From positions 1 through 52,187 of the IMG/VR virus record IMGVR_UViG_3300034198_002436: DNA of 52,187 nucleotides; one strand, given 5' to 3'. The notes under the pieces are model-generated. The model made no database searches, had not been told where the DNA came from, and was given only the letters and a program-made list of their open reading frames with translations. The stretch comes from a virus. A program made the position numbers and the translations under genes. Positions 14,009-22,479 of the stretch are shown in pieces; within the stretch, counting starts at the first letter, position 1, and the number at the start of each line of letters is the position of its first letter.

Positions 14009-14584
14009 ATGTCAAACGTTAGATCATACACAGACAAGGAGCTACTTGAGAGAGTTAAGTCGCTTCCATCATTTAAAGGCTTCCCAAAAGAGGGGGCACT
14101 AGATATTTGGGTTCGATCAAGTGAAGATGCATTTAATTTATTTGACGACAAGATATACACGTTTGAGTGTCACAAGGACAAGGAGCCTACATTCAAGATG
14201 GTATGCACTGGCACAAGTAATGCAGGGCAGTTTGGATTGAAGCATTTTGAGAAGTATAACTCAAAAGGATGTGCAGTTCTTAAGTCTGACTTGTTGATGT
14301 ATAACTCGCACAAGCAAGGACTTCACAAAGGCAAGTTGGCTTACGTGCAAGCAAAAGGATTCCCGTACTATAGAGACAACGACCGTGACAACAGTGCTGA
14401 AGAGATTGGCAAGGAGTACTCGGACATCATCGGTGCTAACTGCCACAGAGCTGGAGCTAAGTCTACAGTTATAAATGACTGGAGTACAGCGTGTCTTGTT
14501 AGAAACATTGAGGTTGAGTTCATTAAGTGGTTGAACTTCATGAAGGGAAGAATTTTATCAGTTGTAATATTAAAAGAGTTCTAA
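14009..14584 (+). CDS. Candidate endolysin / peptidoglycan hydrolase, 191 aa
   Basis: It begins MSNVRSYTDKELLERVKSLP. The segment MVCTGTSNAGQFGLKHFEKY, then KGCAVLKSD, LHKGKLAYVQAKGFPYYRDN and CHRAGAKSTVINDWSTACLV resembles a Bacteroidota phage family with L,D-transpeptidase-like His and Cys residues. In relatives the last block usually reads W-S-A-G-C; here it is S-T-A-C. Immediate position after the holin supports a lysis role. Catalytic class is uncertain. Confidence 0.55.
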   Translation: MSNVRSYTDKELLERVKSLPSFKGFPKEGALDIWVRSSEDAFNLFDDKIYTFECHKDKEPTFKMVCTGTSNAGQFGLKHFEKYNSKGCAVLKSDLLMYNSHKQGLHKGKLAYVQAKGFPYYRDNDRDNSAEEIGKEYSDIIGANCHRAGAKSTVINDWSTACLVRNIEVEFIKWLNFMKGRILSVVILKEF

Positions 14585-14715
14585 TGAAAAAGCAAGCAAC
14601 AGCACAGTTAGAGAAGAAACATGTATCTCGTCCTGGAGTACACGCTAAGACGAAGACATCTAAATTAAAGTCTTCAAAAAATTACCGTAAAATTAATAAA
14701 GGTCAGGGTAAGTAA
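14584..14715 (+). CDS. Small basic conserved phage protein, 43 aa
   Basis: Start chosen at 14584 (MKKQATAQLEKKHVSRPGVH), overlapping the previous stop by 1 nt; an upstream in-frame ATG would lie deep in the endolysin gene. SRPGVHAKTKTSKLKSSKNY followed by a short basic end is a recurrent tiny protein in Bacteroidota phages. Function unknown; probably nucleic-acid or ribosome related because of its composition. Confidence 0.65.
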   Translation: MKKQATAQLEKKHVSRPGVHAKTKTSKLKSSKNYRKINKGQGK

Positions 14716-14724
14716 TTTTTTGTC

Positions 14725-14732
14725 TATATTTG
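14725..14732 (+). promoter_or_regulatory. -7 box (TATATTTG)
   Basis: TANNTTTG 19 nt before the ATG at 14752, after the lysis block. Likely promoter of the packaging module. Confidence 0.55.
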
Positions 14733-14751
14733 TATAAATAAATTAAATACA

Positions 14752-14991
14752 ATGAGCAAAAAATTAACAACAGAAGAGCTTGATAAGTTATCTAGAACTA
14801 GAGAGCAATACTACGACCTAAGAAGTCATCTTACTGACATCGTGTTAACCGAAGAAAGGTTAAAGAACGACAAGCAATCAACACTTATTAATATTGACCT
14901 AGCGTACAACGAGCTTGTTGCTATTCAAGACGAGATTCATACTAAGTACGGATCAGTAAAAGTCAATATGCAAACCGGAGAGGTGCAATGA
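14752..14991 (+). CDS. Small coiled-coil phage protein, 79 aa
   Basis: Nearly all helix: residues about 7-60 have a heptad-like hydrophobic pattern (LDKLSRTREQYYDLRSHLTD). It ends YGSVKVNMQTGEVQ, matching a common short phage protein encoded near terminase genes. Unknown function. Its end overlaps the next start by 4 nt (ATGA). Confidence 0.65.
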   Translation: MSKKLTTEELDKLSRTREQYYDLRSHLTDIVLTEERLKNDKQSTLINIDLAYNELVAIQDEIHTKYGSVKVNMQTGEVQ

Positions 14992-15206
14992 CAATAAGAA
15001 AGATATCTATTGGCACTGACTACATTAAGAGCATGCACTATGTTGTCGGTCAAAGTGTGTTAGACAAGTCTTACATAATAGACACCATTGTCTACACTAG
15101 AGATCTTGACGTTGATATTTGGATTAGTAAGGACAGCGAGGTTATAAAATGGAAAACAATTAATAAAAGCATGCCTTTTATAGTCGAGCATAACATCGAT
15201 TTTTAA
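14988..15206 (+). CDS. Conserved small phage protein, 72 aa
   Basis: MTIRKISIGTDYIKSMHYVV, GQSVLDKSYIIDTI and KWKTINKSMPFIVEHNIDF form a recognisable small family of Bacteroidota phage proteins upstream of TerL. Beta-rich. No biochemical role known. It overlaps its neighbours by 4 and 1 nt, so the four genes 14752-16041 are likely co-translated. Confidence 0.65.
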   Translation: MTIRKISIGTDYIKSMHYVVGQSVLDKSYIIDTIVYTRDLDVDIWISKDSEVIKWKTINKSMPFIVEHNIDF

Positions 15207-15763
15207 TGATTTCACCACATTACTTTGTAGTGACTCCAATGAATGGTCAGAGATATGATAATATCAGAGACTACGGAGGAAAAGAATTTATCATAAGCTC
15301 ATCACAAGAAGATCACACGGTAACCAACAGAGTTGCCGTAGTTCAGTCTGTGCCTATTGGTTATGACGGTCCAATAAAGAAGGACGACCTGGTTATTGTT
15401 CACCACAACGTGTTCCGTATTTACTACGACATGAAGGGTAACGATCGTAGCAGTTGGAACCATTACAAGGGTGATGTCTTCATGATAGAGCATGAGCAGT
15501 TGTTCTTATACAAGTCACCTGATGGTGAATGGAACGCTCCGTATCCTTACTGTTTTGTTGAGCCGATATCAAAGATGGAGTCAAAGGTTGCAACGTTGGG
15601 TGTTGAAGAACATCTTGTTGGAGCAATTGCGTTCATACCTAATAACACTCTATTAAAAAAGGGAGACATGGTGTCATTCATACCAGAGTCTGAGTACGAG
15701 TTCAACATAGACTCACGTAAGTTGTATAGAATGAAAATCAAGAACTTATGTCTGAAGCTTTAA
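15206..15763 (+). CDS. GroES-like double-barrel phage protein, 185 aa
   Basis: Residues about 30-100 (NRVAVVQSVPIGYDGPIKKD, LVIVHHNVF, GDVFMIEHEQLFLYK) follow the order of a GroES barrel: an entry strand, then G-D-x-V/I and a final strand pair. Residues about 130-185 (VGAIAFIPN, LKKGDMVSFIPESEYEFNID) repeat that logic. A tandem GroES-like fold is therefore suggested; this is inference from the strand pattern, as sequence identity to GroES is low. The conserved segments VHHNVFRIYYDMKG and PESEYEF also occur in other phages next to TerL. A head-assembly role is possible. Confidence 0.6.
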   Translation: MISPHYFVVTPMNGQRYDNIRDYGGKEFIISSSQEDHTVTNRVAVVQSVPIGYDGPIKKDDLVIVHHNVFRIYYDMKGNDRSSWNHYKGDVFMIEHEQLFLYKSPDGEWNAPYPYCFVEPISKMESKVATLGVEEHLVGAIAFIPNNTLLKKGDMVSFIPESEYEFNIDSRKLYRMKIKNLCLKL

Positions 15764-16041
15764 TTGATAAAAAGAGAAGAGTACTTCGTGCGGCAGAGAA
15801 AGGTGTCGATGAGTTGATAAAGGTTTTAGAAGAGCCAATCGTCACTCATGGAGAGGAAGACCTTAGTGCTGACAAGATGAAGAATGCAGCGTCTGCAAAG
15901 AGGTTGGCATTTGAAGACGCTATATCTATGATTGAGCAGATTGAGAAGGAGCAGCTTAGAATAGATGAGATTGGTAAAGAGTCAGGCCCTAGCTTTTCGG
16001 GAGTAGAAGGAAGAGCTAAAAAAACCGGAAATGGAAAATGA
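15748..16041 (+). CDS. Candidate small terminase subunit, 97 aa
   Basis: All-helical protein with LIDKKRRVLRAAEKGVDELI, then ADKMKNAASAKRLAFEDAIS (residues about 45-65), ending in a disordered basic tail. Similar proteins lie directly upstream of TerL in Bacteroidota phages. The TerS assignment rests on position, length and helical nature; the fold is not certain. It overlaps both the previous gene (16 nt) and TerL (11 nt). Confidence 0.5.
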   Translation: MSEALIDKKRRVLRAAEKGVDELIKVLEEPIVTHGEEDLSADKMKNAASAKRLAFEDAISMIEQIEKEQLRIDEIGKESGPSFSGVEGRAKKTGNGK

Positions 16042-18262
16042 TTACTCACTATATAGTATAGTTAATGCCGGCATAACAACTTCTGTTATGCGTACTAAGA
16101 ACAAGGCTAAATCTTGGAAGTACGGGTACGACGATAAGTATGACATAGTAGTGATATCAAAGGATGGGACTATTGGTGATATATACGATATAGAAGGCCT
16201 TAAGATTGCACTTCCGTCTACGCCATCTAATATACCAAAGGGAGATAATAGATGGACACCAAAGGAATACCCAAAGGAGTTATCAAAGATAAAGACTATA
16301 TTCGATTGGAATAGAAGAGACAGTGCGTTTAAATCTAATTATGTTGACTTCATTGAAAATGAGTTCGACAACAGAGAGTTCGGGTATTGGTTCATAAACA
16401 ACAGCAAGCCCACATACGTAACTGGTTCTCATTACATGTACCTTCAGTGGTCTAAGACTGATGTTGGTCTACCTGACTTCCGTGAATCAAATAGAATATT
16501 CTACATATTTTGGGAGGCTTGTAAGGCTGACCCTAGATCCTTTGGGATGTGCTACCTAAAGAACAGACGTTCTGGGTTCTCGTACATGAGTTCCGGAGAA
16601 ACAGCAAACATAGGAACCCTTGCATCTGATGCAAGACTTGGGATACTATCTAAGACCGGTGGAGATGCCAAGACGATGTTTACAGATAAGGTTGTTCCTA
16701 TTGTAAATAACTACCCGTTCTTCTTTAGTCCGGTAAGGGACGGTATGACAGTTCCAAAGACTGAGTTAGCGTTCCGTGTGCCTGCTTCTAAGATTACCAA
16801 GAAGAATATGGACGAGGAGCAAGCTGATGAGATTGCAGGACTTGACACGACTATAGATTGGAAGAATACAGCAGACAACTCTTACGATGGTGAGAAGCTA
16901 CTACTATTGGTTCAGGACGAAGCAGGAAAATGGATTAAGCCTGACAACATACTAAACAACTGGCGTGTAACAAAGACGTGTCTTCGTTTGGGTAGTAAGA
17001 TTATTGGAAAGTGTATGATGGGTTCTACATCGAACGCACTAGATAAGGGTGGTGACAACTACAAGAAGATGTTCATGGACTCTGACGCTAAGAAGCGATC
17101 AGCCAATGGACAGACCAAGTCGGGGTTATACTCACTATTTATTCCTATGGAGTGGAACTTTGAGGGGTACATTGATCAGTACGGATGGCCGGTATTCGAG
17201 GACCCTAGTAAGCCAGTTCTAGGTATCGACGGTGAGATGATTAAGATTGGTGTAATTACATATTGGAAGAATGAGGTTGACGCATTGAAGCATGACTCAG
17301 ATGCATTGAATGAGTTCTATAGACAGTTTCCTAGAACAACGTCTCATGCATTTAGGGACGAGTCTAAGCAATCTTTATTCAATCTGACTAAGATATATCA
17401 CCAAATAGATTATAATGACTCTCTGCTCAAGGATAGAGTTATTACTCGTGGCAACTTCCATTGGAAGGATGGTAAGATAGACTCAGAGGTTGTATGGTCG
17501 CCCGAAAGGAACGGAAGGTTCTTAGTATCATGGATACCTGAGAAGTCTTTACAGAATAGAGTAATAGAGAAAAACGGAAGTAAATACCCTGGTAACGAAC
17601 ACCTCGGTTCTTTTGGATGTGACTCGTATGATATATCAGGCGTTGTTGGTGGAGGTGGATCGAACGGTGCACTTCATGGAATGACTAAGTTCCATATGGA
17701 GAACGCTCCTACAAACGAGTTCTTTCTTGAGTACGTGTCTAGACCTCAGACTGCTGAGATATTCTTTGAGGATGTACTTATGGCACTTGTGTTTTATGGT
17801 ATGCCAATGTTAGCAGAGAATAATAAGCCAAGGCTACTGTATCACTTAAAGAACAGAGGATACAGAGGTTTCTCTATGAACCGTCCTGACAAACATAAGT
17901 CAAAGCTATCAAAGACAGAGCTAGAGCTAGGTGGTATACCTAACTCATCTGAAGACGTAAAGCAGGCACACGCATCAGCTATTGAGTCGTTTATTGAAGA
18001 GTATGTAGGTATAGATTTGGAAGGAACATATCGATCACCAGACGAGATGGGTTCTATGTACTTCACAAGAACACTAGAGGATTGGGCTAGGTTTGATATA
18101 AACAACCGTACAAAATTTGATGCCTCTATCAGTTCGGGTTTAGCACTAATGGCTAACAGAAGACATTCGTATGTCGCACAAAAGGAAAAGTCAAAATTAT
18201 TAATTAACTTTGCAAGATACAATAATCGTGGCAATAATAGTCAAATAAAGAACAATGGATAA
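16031..18262 (+). CDS. terL: Terminase large subunit, 743 aa
   Basis: ATPase and nuclease of DNA packaging. The Walker A-like loop is KNRRSGFS (177-184), lacking the usual lysine before Ser; arginines at 179-180 stand nearby. Walker B is LLLLVQDE ending D296-E297. The nuclease domain begins with GCDSYD, D531 and D534 being candidate metal ligands. Length and the RRSGFS variant fit the large terminases of Bacteroidota phages including crAss-like groups. The gene overlaps TerS and the portal gene (8 nt). A promoter-like box for the portal lies in its last 60 nt. Confidence 0.9.
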   Translation: MENDYSLYSIVNAGITTSVMRTKNKAKSWKYGYDDKYDIVVISKDGTIGDIYDIEGLKIALPSTPSNIPKGDNRWTPKEYPKELSKIKTIFDWNRRDSAFKSNYVDFIENEFDNREFGYWFINNSKPTYVTGSHYMYLQWSKTDVGLPDFRESNRIFYIFWEACKADPRSFGMCYLKNRRSGFSYMSSGETANIGTLASDARLGILSKTGGDAKTMFTDKVVPIVNNYPFFFSPVRDGMTVPKTELAFRVPASKITKKNMDEEQADEIAGLDTTIDWKNTADNSYDGEKLLLLVQDEAGKWIKPDNILNNWRVTKTCLRLGSKIIGKCMMGSTSNALDKGGDNYKKMFMDSDAKKRSANGQTKSGLYSLFIPMEWNFEGYIDQYGWPVFEDPSKPVLGIDGEMIKIGVITYWKNEVDALKHDSDALNEFYRQFPRTTSHAFRDESKQSLFNLTKIYHQIDYNDSLLKDRVITRGNFHWKDGKIDSEVVWSPERNGRFLVSWIPEKSLQNRVIEKNGSKYPGNEHLGSFGCDSYDISGVVGGGGSNGALHGMTKFHMENAPTNEFFLEYVSRPQTAEIFFEDVLMALVFYGMPMLAENNKPRLLYHLKNRGYRGFSMNRPDKHKSKLSKTELELGGIPNSSEDVKQAHASAIESFIEEYVGIDLEGTYRSPDEMGSMYFTRTLEDWARFDINNRTKFDASISSGLALMANRRHSYVAQKEKSKLLINFARYNNRGNNSQIKNNG
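18205..18212 (+). promoter_or_regulatory. -7 box (TAACTTTG) inside the end of terL
   Basis: TANNTTTG within TTAATTAACTTTGCAA, the same 16 bases as in front of 12547; 42 nt before the portal ATG. Confidence 0.45.
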
Positions 18263-20696
18263 ACCATCTGTAATTATAAAAAACATTCCGTTTCCTAGTC
18301 AGACTGCAACAGATGCTGAAAAAGAATCTGTAGAGTACGGTTTACAAGTAGGAAAGTCTATCGAGGGGGAGTGGTTTAAAAGGGTAGGCAGCAGCAGTTG
18401 CAGGTATTACGACCAGTATGGTGACTTCCATCGTCTTAGGCTTTATGCACGAGGAGAACAGCCTAACTCTAAATATAAGAATGAGTTAGCTGTTAATGGA
18501 GACTTATCTTATCTAAACTTAGATTGGTCAATTGTTCCTATTATACCTAAGTTTGTTGATATCGTTGTTAACGGTATGAACGATAGATTATATTCAGTTA
18601 AGGCTCAATCGCAAGATGTTTTGTCAGCCGAGAAGAAGAACTTGTTTCAAGACATGATTGAGGGAGACATGGTCGCTAAAGACTTCTTGAAGATGACAAA
18701 GGATGAGTTTGGGGTTGATGCATTTAATGTTCCTGAGCAAGAGCTACCTGAGACATCTGAAGAGCTTAGTTTATATATGCAGTTGAAATACAAACCAGGA
18801 ATTGAAATAGCAGAAGAGGTTGCGATTGACACTGTGTTTGAAATGAGCGACTATAATGACACGATTAAGCCGTTGGTAGATTATGATATTACTACTGTAG
18901 GAAAAGGAGCCGCAAAGCACACATTTGAATATGGGAAAGGCGTTTCAATTGAGTACGTAGATCCTGCCACACTCATACATAGTTATACTGAAAAACCTGA
19001 CTTTTCTGATTGTTATTACTTCGGTGAGGTAAAACAAGTTCACTACACTGAGATTAGAAAAATAAATCCAAATATTACTGACGAGGAACTTAATGACATT
19101 AAGAATCAAGGTTCTTCTTGGTACGATTACTTCCCAGTTATAAGACAATACCAGGACGACATCTTTCAAAATGAGATGGTTACTTTGCTTTACTTCAACT
19201 ACAAGACAGAGAAGAAATTTGTCTACAAGAAGAAGTTTTTTGACAATGGAGGAGAGAAGGTAACTAAGAGAGATGACTCATTTAATCCACCAAAAGACAT
19301 GATGGAAGAGGGTCGATTTGAAAAGGTTGAGTCAATTAAAGAAGTTTGGTACGACGGTATACTTGTTTTAGGAAGTAACACTGTTCTTAAATGGGAGTTA
19401 CTTAAAAATATGGTTAGACCTGAAGCAGCTTCTCAAAAGGCTATGCCTAATTATATTGTGGTTGCACCTAGAATGTATAAGGGACGCATTGAGTCATTGG
19501 TAAAGAGAATGATTCCTTTTGCTGATCAGATTCAGTTGACACATCTTAAGCTTCAGCAAGTAATGTCTCGTGTTGTTCCCGACGGTGTATTTATTGATGC
19601 TGATGGATTAAGTGAGGTAGATCTTGGTAATGGAGCGGCTTATACTCCTGAGGATGCATTGAACTTATACTTCCAAACTGGTAGTGTTGTTGGTAGATCG
19701 TACACTGGAGATGGCGAGTTTAATAACGCAAGAGTTCCTATTCAAGAGTTATCTACTAACAGTGGTCAGAGTAAAATGTCTGCATTGATAGGTGTGTATA
19801 ACTACAACCTTAATATGATACGTGACGTGACCGGTCTTAATGAAGCTCGTGATGGGTCTAGTCCAGATCCAAACGCACTTGTCGGAGTTCAGAAGTTAGC
19901 AGCGTTAAATAGTAACACTGCCACTAGACATATTCTTGAGGGAGGTCTATTGATTACTAAAAAAATGGCACAATGTATATCTCTTAGAATAGCTGATATA
20001 TTAGAATACGCTGACTTTAAAGAGGAGTTTGCGATGCAGATTGGTAAATATAATGTTGCAATACTTGAAGATATTAAGAACTTATACTTGCACTCGTTTG
20101 GTATATTTATTGAACTTGAGCCTGATCAAGAAGAACGTCAGCAAGTTGAGGCTAACATTCAGGTATCATTAGCTAGAGACCAGATTGATCTTGAGGATGC
20201 TATAGATATTAGAATGGTTAAAAATCTTAAGTTAGCTAATGAGTTACTTAAAGTTAAGAGACGTAAGAGATTAGACCGTGTACAAAAAGATGCTCAGATG
20301 CAAATGCAAATGCAGCAACAAGGACAGATGCAGTCTCAACAAGCAGCCGCTGAAGCTAAGTCTCAACAGATACAAATGGAAGCACAAGCTAAAGCATCTA
20401 TCAAACAGATGGAGATTCAGATGGAAATCCAAAAGATGGAACGTGAGGTTGAGCTTAAGAAAGAGTTGATGGGTATCGAGTTCCAATATAACATGGAGCT
20501 ACGTGGAATGGAGACTGAAAATATTATGAAGCGTGAGGATAAGAAAGAGCAAGCTAAAGATAAGCGTGTTGACATACAAGCAACTGCTCAATCTAAATTA
20601 ATCGATCAAAGAAAAAACAACTTGCCTCCAGTGAATTTTGAGTCAAGTGAAGATGACTTGTCAGGATTTGATATGGGAGCATTTGAACCTAGGTAA
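18255..20696 (+). CDS. Portal protein, 813 aa
   Basis: The phage portal forms the dodecameric DNA channel at one capsid vertex. Residues about 85-115 (LSYLNLDWSIVPIIPKFVDI, VVNGMNDRLYSVKAQSQD) match the conserved N-terminal block of crAss-like portals. The central part holds the clip/wing/stem region with DVTGLNEARDGSSPDPNALV near residue 530. The C-terminal 130 residues are a Gln/Lys/Met-rich coiled coil (MQMQMQQQGQMQSQQAAAEA). Length is typical for this phage class. It overlaps terL by 8 nt. Confidence 0.88.
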   Translation: MDKPSVIIKNIPFPSQTATDAEKESVEYGLQVGKSIEGEWFKRVGSSSCRYYDQYGDFHRLRLYARGEQPNSKYKNELAVNGDLSYLNLDWSIVPIIPKFVDIVVNGMNDRLYSVKAQSQDVLSAEKKNLFQDMIEGDMVAKDFLKMTKDEFGVDAFNVPEQELPETSEELSLYMQLKYKPGIEIAEEVAIDTVFEMSDYNDTIKPLVDYDITTVGKGAAKHTFEYGKGVSIEYVDPATLIHSYTEKPDFSDCYYFGEVKQVHYTEIRKINPNITDEELNDIKNQGSSWYDYFPVIRQYQDDIFQNEMVTLLYFNYKTEKKFVYKKKFFDNGGEKVTKRDDSFNPPKDMMEEGRFEKVESIKEVWYDGILVLGSNTVLKWELLKNMVRPEAASQKAMPNYIVVAPRMYKGRIESLVKRMIPFADQIQLTHLKLQQVMSRVVPDGVFIDADGLSEVDLGNGAAYTPEDALNLYFQTGSVVGRSYTGDGEFNNARVPIQELSTNSGQSKMSALIGVYNYNLNMIRDVTGLNEARDGSSPDPNALVGVQKLAALNSNTATRHILEGGLLITKKMAQCISLRIADILEYADFKEEFAMQIGKYNVAILEDIKNLYLHSFGIFIELEPDQEERQQVEANIQVSLARDQIDLEDAIDIRMVKNLKLANELLKVKRRKRLDRVQKDAQMQMQMQQQGQMQSQQAAAEAKSQQIQMEAQAKASIKQMEIQMEIQKMEREVELKKELMGIEFQYNMELRGMETENIMKREDKKEQAKDKRVDIQATAQSKLIDQRKNNLPPVNFESSEDDLSGFDMGAFEPR

Positions 20697-20697
20697 T

Positions 20698-20913
20698 ATG
20701 AGAAAGAATAAGATAAAATTTAATCCATATGCATCTGGCACTGCTGGAAAATCTGGATTTGATGTTAACTACGGAGTATCAGTTAATAAAGGCCCAGTTA
20801 CTTTAGATATTAGCCAAAGTAGAGGAACTGGATATATGCCTGAGACTGATATAAGTATGACAGTTAATATACCTATCACAAAGAGAGTGAAGCATAAAGG
20901 AAAAAAACTATAA
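20698..20913 (+). CDS. Small phage protein, 71 aa
   Basis: Start at 20698 (MRKNKIKFNPYASGTAGKSG), 1 nt after the portal stop; the longer frame would run far into the portal gene. Beta-strand pattern in the middle (PVTLDISQSRGTGYMPETDI) and a basic tail (KRVKHKGKKL). No function known. It overlaps the next ATG by 1 nt (TAATG). Confidence 0.6.
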   Translation: MRKNKIKFNPYASGTAGKSGFDVNYGVSVNKGPVTLDISQSRGTGYMPETDISMTVNIPITKRVKHKGKKL

Positions 20914-21059
20914 TGAAAAAGGGACTATACGCAAACACTCACGCTAAGAGAAAGCGAATCGATCAAGGTTCAGGTGAGGCTATGCGCAAGCCAGGAACAA
21001 AAGGTGCTCCTACAGCTAGTGCATTTAAGAAGGCAGCAAAAACAGCTAAGAAGAAATGA
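20913..21059 (+). CDS. Small basic phage protein, 48 aa
   Basis: MKKGLYANTHAKRKRIDQGS, then MRKPGTKGAPTASAFKKAAK and a Lys-rich end. This 'KKGLYAN-x-HAKRKRI' protein is recurrent in Bacteroidota phages between portal and capsid genes. Role unknown. ATG overlaps the previous stop, and its stop overlaps the next ATG (ATGA). Confidence 0.65.
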   Translation: MKKGLYANTHAKRKRIDQGSGEAMRKPGTKGAPTASAFKKAAKTAKKK

Positions 21060-21334
21060 AAGACTCTAGATTAGTTCGTGCTGGAGTTGCTGGGTATAAT
21101 AAGCCAAAGAAAACTCCAAGTCATCCAAAGAAGTCACACGTTGTTGTGGCTAAGGTTGGAGAAAAGATTAAGACGATTCGTTTTGGTCAGCAAGGTGTTT
21201 CTGGTTCTCCAAAAAAGAAAGGCGAGTCTGAATCTTACAAGAACAGAAGAGAGTCATTTAAGGCACGACATGCTGAAAATATTGCTAAAGGAAAACTATC
21301 TGCTGCTTATTGGGCAGACAAGGTAAAGTGGTGA
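21056..21334 (+). CDS. Conserved basic phage protein (DUF6321-like), 92 aa
   Basis: Carries NKPKKTPSHPKKSHVVVAKV, IKTIRFGQQGVSG and FKARHAENIAKGKLSAAYWA followed by DKVKW. These blocks define a family frequent in phage genomes, which I associate with DUF6321 from memory. Basic, with unknown function. It ends the four-gene chain after the portal, and a -7 box follows. Confidence 0.7.
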   Translation: MKDSRLVRAGVAGYNKPKKTPSHPKKSHVVVAKVGEKIKTIRFGQQGVSGSPKKKGESESYKNRRESFKARHAENIAKGKLSAAYWADKVKW

Positions 21335-21358
21335 TTTTAGCTGTGTTAAAAAAATAGT

Positions 21359-21366
21359 TAATTTTG
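21359..21366 (+). promoter_or_regulatory. -7 box (TAATTTTG)
   Basis: TANNTTTG 22 nt before the scaffold ATG at 21389. Likely drives scaffold and capsid genes. Confidence 0.55.
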
Positions 21367-21388
21367 TAACAATTAAATATAATATATA

Positions 21389-22474
21389 ATGAGTGAATTT
21401 AAAGTAAGAGCTGTAGATTTTGAAGAAAAATCTATGGTTGAACAAGAGCAACAACTGCTTGACAATCATCAAAAAGAAGTTGATGGAATCAAGGATGAGC
21501 CTATTGTAGAAGATACTCCAATTGTAGAGATTGAAAAGACTCTAGAGATTGACGATAATGCAGTTCTTTCACATATTAAAACAAGATATAATAAGGAGAT
21601 TAACTCTTTAGATGACTTATTTCAAGAGCGAGAAGCGAATGAAGAGTTACCTGAGGATGTTGCTACTTATTTGAAATACAAAAAAGAAACTGGTAGAGGA
21701 ATCGATGACTTCGTTAAGTTGAATAAAGACTACGACAAAGAAGATCCTACTAAGTTATTAGCTAGTTACTATAAGGAAATGAATCCTGAATACGACCAAG
21801 ATGATATTGAGTCGGAACTGGAAAGATTTTCTTATGACTCTGACTTTGATGACGATAAAGAAATCAAGTCTAAGGAGCGAGCTAAGAAAAAAGAATTAGC
21901 TGAAGCTAAGAAGTACTTTAACAACCTAAAAGAACAATACAAAGTTCCTCTTGAGTCAAGAGAGTCTTTAGTTCCGGAAGAAGAGAAGAGTGCTTATGAA
22001 GCCTTCAAGACTAATATGAAAGACGTTTCTTCACAGCAAGAAGAAAATGTAAAGCGTTCAAAGTTTTTTGCTGAAAAAACTAATGAGTTATTCTCTGAGA
22101 AGTTCGAAGGTTTCGGATTTAAAATTGACGATGATAACAGTGTTAGTTTCAAGCCAGCAGAAGCGAATGTACTTAAGGAGAAGCAGTTAAATATATCTAA
22201 CTTCATTGGAGGATTTTTAGATGACAATGGATACCTTAAGGATGCTGAAGCTTTTCATCGTGCTATATCTGTAGCTCAAGACCCTGACAAGTTTGCTAAA
22301 TTCTTTTATGAGAAAGGCAAGGCAGATGGTGTCACTAACCTAAGTAAAGATTCTAAGAATATTGACATGGTTAGACAAGCACCAACTCCAGCGACTGATA
22401 AGTCAGGATTGCAAGTGAAAGTAGTTGAAAGCGGTTTTTCAGATGGTTTAAAATTTAAAAAACGTAAAAACTAA
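21389..22474 (+). CDS. Putative capsid scaffolding protein, 361 aa
   Basis: Acidic, almost wholly helical protein directly upstream of the major capsid gene. Residues about 50-150 contain NKEINSLDDLFQEREANEEL, PEDVATYLKYKKETGRGIDD and LLASYYKEMNPEYDQDDIES, as in scaffold-like proteins of Bacteroidota phages. The C-terminus is short and basic (GLKFKKRKN), typical of scaffold-capsid contacts. Assignment rests on position, charge pattern and helical nature. Confidence 0.7.
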   Translation: MSEFKVRAVDFEEKSMVEQEQQLLDNHQKEVDGIKDEPIVEDTPIVEIEKTLEIDDNAVLSHIKTRYNKEINSLDDLFQEREANEELPEDVATYLKYKKETGRGIDDFVKLNKDYDKEDPTKLLASYYKEMNPEYDQDDIESELERFSYDSDFDDDKEIKSKERAKKKELAEAKKYFNNLKEQYKVPLESRESLVPEEEKSAYEAFKTNMKDVSSQQEENVKRSKFFAEKTNELFSEKFEGFGFKIDDDNSVSFKPAEANVLKEKQLNISNFIGGFLDDNGYLKDAEAFHRAISVAQDPDKFAKFFYEKGKADGVTNLSKDSKNIDMVRQAPTPATDKSGLQVKVVESGFSDGLKFKKRKN

Positions 22475-22479
22475 ACAAA

